Part shown: piece by piece, positions 13,001-14,034 of the stretch
Layout of the letters: each line of letters opens with the position of its first letter
Numbering within the stretch: position 1 is the stretch's first letter
NCBI GenBank assembly: GCA_019322375.1
Contig: JAHWIP010000030.1
Location: 1 to 14,034 of the forward strand
From: Candidatus Woesearchaeota archaeon
Lineage (GTDB): Archaea; Nanobdellota; Nanobdellia; Woesearchaeales; SM23-78
Direction: 5' to 3'
DNA: 14,034 bases
Program-made: the position numbers and the translations under genes
Notes under the pieces: generated by a model
What the model saw: the letters and a program-made list of their open reading frames with translations, nothing else
Database searches by the model: none
Told to the model about the DNA's origin: nothing

Positions 13001-14034
13001 TTAGCAAGGCTTTGCGGCTTTATGCTTGGCGATGGACATCTTGTTAGGAACGACATCCGACTTTATTTTTCAGGAAATAAAAAGGCACTCCAAGAAGTAC
13101 AAAAAGATTTGGATATCTTAAATTACTCTAACTATTCAAAGATAAAATCTGTTACCTTAGATAACACTATAAAAGGAAGAAAATTTAGAGGTACTAGTAC
13201 CTCATTTACCCTCGACTCAAAGCCATTGTCTTTACTTCACCAATATCTTGGAGTTACGAAAGGAGATAAAACAATAATACCTTATTATGTGCCTGAATTT
13301 ATTAGGAACGGGACTAAATATGTAAAAAGAGAGTTCTTAAGAGCACTGTTTGGTTGTGACGCAGATAAACCTAAATGGAAACAAATGAATTGCGGAGCTA
13401 TATCGCTACGTCAAAATAAAGCTAAATTTCTTAGAAAAGAAATGCTTCAATATTACGGACAATTAAGTAATCTTTTTAAGGATTTTGATGTCGATACATA
13501 TGTAAATATCAGGGATAAGAAAGAATTGAGAACTAAAGATCACATAGATGTACTTTGTTTTGAGCTTTTTATAACACCCAATAATAAAAACTTGTTCAAG
13601 TTCTTTTCAAAAATAGGATATGCTTATGAAGAATACAAGAACATTCTGACAAGATTATCTAGCGAATACTTACGTCACAAACTCTATTTAATAGAAGCTC
13701 TACAGGAAAAATCAGTGTTAATTCTGCAAGCAGTTGATAACAAAGGAAGTATTAGAGAAATTGCAAGAAAATTTGAAGTTAGTCCTGACTTTGTAGCCAA
13801 TCAGATTAAAGGAAAAGATGTTCATCTTGCAAGAAAAGAATTTATGAGCTTCGAAGACTGGATGAAAAAGTATCAATACAATGATCTGCTTGTGATTAAT
13901 AATGTCAAAGATATAAAGGAGATTGATGAAGACATCGTGATGGACCTTACCTGCCATAAAGACCACAATTTCATAACTAATGGATTAATCTCTCACAATT
14001 GCAATTATTCTTCTAAAATCATTGACCCAATCCA
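10079..14034 (+). CDS. rfcS: Replication factor C small subunit, interrupted by two inteins (3' end outside window)
   Basis: Clamp-loader ATPase subunit that helps load PCNA on primed DNA. The open frame runs from 10079 through the window edge (1318 codons plus 2 nt) without a stop. Extein parts: residues 1-113 with the RFC N-terminus (IWTEKYRPKDFDEVKGQDE), Walker A GPAGVGKT (48-55), NASDERGIDVIR and Walker B IIYLDE; then 28 residues (12008-12091) with CDALTKDAQQALRRTME and RFILS; then CNYSSKIIDPI from 14000. Spliced together these read as a continuous RFC small subunit. Intein 1 splits the Walker B/DEAD box, which reads DECD after splicing because Cys is the +1 residue. Intein 2 precedes the SCNYSSKI segment. 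About 88% of the visible reading frame is intein. The C-terminal domain is missing from the window. Confidence 0.95.
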   Translation, partial: MTKSQDIAIWTEKYRPKDFDEVKGQDEIVKRVEAFVKKKNMPHLLFAGPAGVGKTTLALVIARKLFGDSWHNNFLELNASDERGIDVIRVKVKDFARTRAIGDVPFKIIYLDECLDYNSQITVKSNNEVKSVKIGDFVINYNFNNYQILSINDNGEGIFIDISGVMKIPHQSNQGFYKIKIHDNELLATGNHEILTIDGWKRVDQLKIKDLVLCSQTKQKFQKITDSKEILVNYNLVGLSQEIKKKERYIAKSPEKQIIETLGQFPNGLSRTEITKKSKVSSSKITSVLSNKDNPYYIPLTKHKIVEKIGDRFRLSKNVSKSLDNFYRVKREKNNSNQEYILTQLRDKGLYPLKVDKAQICARLLGHLFSDGCLSLKTKQLFFSGKEEDLKEIKRDINKLGYYALGNIRHSRWKKGECWSFGAYKIELLSLFYSLGAPVGKKTDNIVKIPEWILNGEKTIKSEFLAALLGGDGYEPKFQGRTIKPITIGISKREDLKDNLIEYLNQLQQLFKDLGIETKHRICPGYKSIRKDKTKTVEGKIWITNSMDNIYNFLTQMGYRYCSYKNKTSIDVIRYLEWKKSLGKDVYRFRPIPYFKEWKEKLKLGDSAYYFVSSIEKIDDPEFVYCLSTKNQRFIANNVVAHNCDALTKDAQQALRRTMENYTQTCRFILSCVTPDTKILLPGNREVMVKEFINQYEHNTKQIHVQNISDNKESIKEDLVLAAVQLPASSIGKKVLEVTTMTGRKLKLTEDHRLLTINGWKEAGKMTKKDKLLIYPHIEGCEAENNQKKIIDLNQFIKFISHTEEQDGFQKIEEGSRFGRLNSKEKDKIINRIKGLRKIIKAGKGLTEREFEAYTYIKQNHEITRKRLQQKLGITRMGTNYLLPSLEKKGYIKRIVHKKTHSFVISDVEPIILRNDMHIKKIIEKEFNIKISYTAVQKSINTSIARGRIDRVIGELKRKELLDIIYDDTTKIGALARLCGFMLGDGHLVRNDIRLYFSGNKKALQEVQKDLDILNYSNYSKIKSVTLDNTIKGRKFRGTSTSFTLDSKPLSLLHQYLGVTKGDKTIIPYYVPEFIRNGTKYVKREFLRALFGCDADKPKWKQMNCGAISLRQNKAKFLRKEMLQYYGQLSNLFKDFDVDTYVNIRDKKELRTKDHIDVLCFELFITPNNKNLFKFFSKIGYAYEEYKNILTRLSSEYLRHKLYLIEALQEKSVLILQAVDNKGSIREIARKFEVSPDFVANQIKGKDVHLARKEFMSFEDWMKKYQYNDLLVINNVKDIKEIDEDIVMDLTCHKDHNFITNGLISHNCNYSSKIIDPI
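10418..12007 (+). mobile_element. Intein 1 in rfcS (530 aa, LAGLIDADG endonuclease)
   Basis: In-frame intein after LDE of the Walker B motif. It begins with Cys1 (CLDYNSQI) and ends VVAHN followed by Cys+1. Block B has GNHEIL with H79. The dodecapeptide motifs are LLGHLFSDG (251-259, D258) and LLGGDG (355-360, D359), so the LAGLIDADG homing endonuclease looks catalytically complete. The C-terminal block F region is VYCLSTKNQRFIANN. Residues about 141-205 look like an extra winged helix (LSRTEITKKSKVSSSKITS). Splicing residues Cys1, the penultimate His, terminal Asn and Cys+1 are all present, so splicing is expected. Confidence 0.93.
12092..13999 (+). mobile_element. Intein 2 in rfcS (636 aa, LAGLIDADG endonuclease)
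   Basis: In-frame intein between RFILS and CNYSSKI. It begins CVTPDTKIL and ends LISHN followed by Cys+1. Block B is the canonical TEDH (78-81). Dodecapeptide motifs are LCGFMLGDG (307-315, D314) and ALFGCDAD (418-425, D423). Block F is DLTCHKDHNFITNG. It is larger than intein 1 and holds winged-helix-like segments at about 176-225 and 535-575. It shares no obvious close similarity with intein 1 beyond family motifs, suggesting independent acquisition. All splicing residues are present. Confidence 0.93.

Noticed and set aside
13718..13966. 82-codon minus-strand frame near the right edge
   Set aside because: It lies opposite the C-terminal part of intein 2, which has intact family motifs; no promoter is visible.

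Overview
The window looks like a chromosome segment from an AT-rich archaeon. It carries a proteasome-activating AAA+ ATPase (PAN), an archaeal replication factor C small subunit split by two inteins, a tRNA with a canonical 37/38 intron, TATA boxes about 27 nt upstream of start codons, and mostly leaderless genes. Small compact genes and short spacers suggest a DPANN lineage such as Woesearchaeota/Pacearchaeota, but that placement is inference; no rRNA is present to settle it.

Layout. 1-337: a small YgiT-type zinc finger + AbrB protein, cut close to the window edge. 419-4474 (minus strand): a proteolysis block of PAN, an M29-type aminopeptidase with a long N-terminal extension, and an M24 Xaa-Pro peptidase. 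A 101-bp divergent promoter region then leads to plus-strand genes: a polytopic membrane protein (4576-5352), a solitary Cas4-like PD-(D/E)XK/Fe-S nuclease (5389-6240), a tRNA-Val(CAC) gene (6271-6373) interrupted in both the D-arm and the anticodon loop, and a PflA-like radical SAM protein starting 7 nt after the tRNA. Next come a histidine phosphatase (7325-7906) and a CYTH/CyaB-type protein (7956-8486). The CYTH gene lies between two 46-bp near-identical direct repeats; the right copy is the 3' end of a minus-strand AAA+/winged-helix ATPase gene (8498-9550). Divergent from that ATPase is a PRC-barrel gene (9701-9964), the only gene with a strong Shine-Dalgarno sequence, followed by tandem hairpins. 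From 10079 to the window end runs the RFC small subunit gene: 113 codons of extein, a 530-residue intein, 28 codons of extein, a 636-residue intein, and the start of the last extein. The frame is open throughout.

How the genes fit together. PAN would feed unfolded proteins to a 20S proteasome, and the two metallopeptidases could finish the resulting oligopeptides. RfcS is a clamp-loader subunit for DNA replication. The Cas4-like nuclease may act in DNA repair; no CRISPR array or other cas gene is present. The most unusual items are the doubly interrupted tRNA, the two large endonuclease-bearing inteins in one gene, and the repeat-flanked CYTH cassette at the 3' end of the ATPase gene. No stretch longer than about 135 bases lacks a gene.
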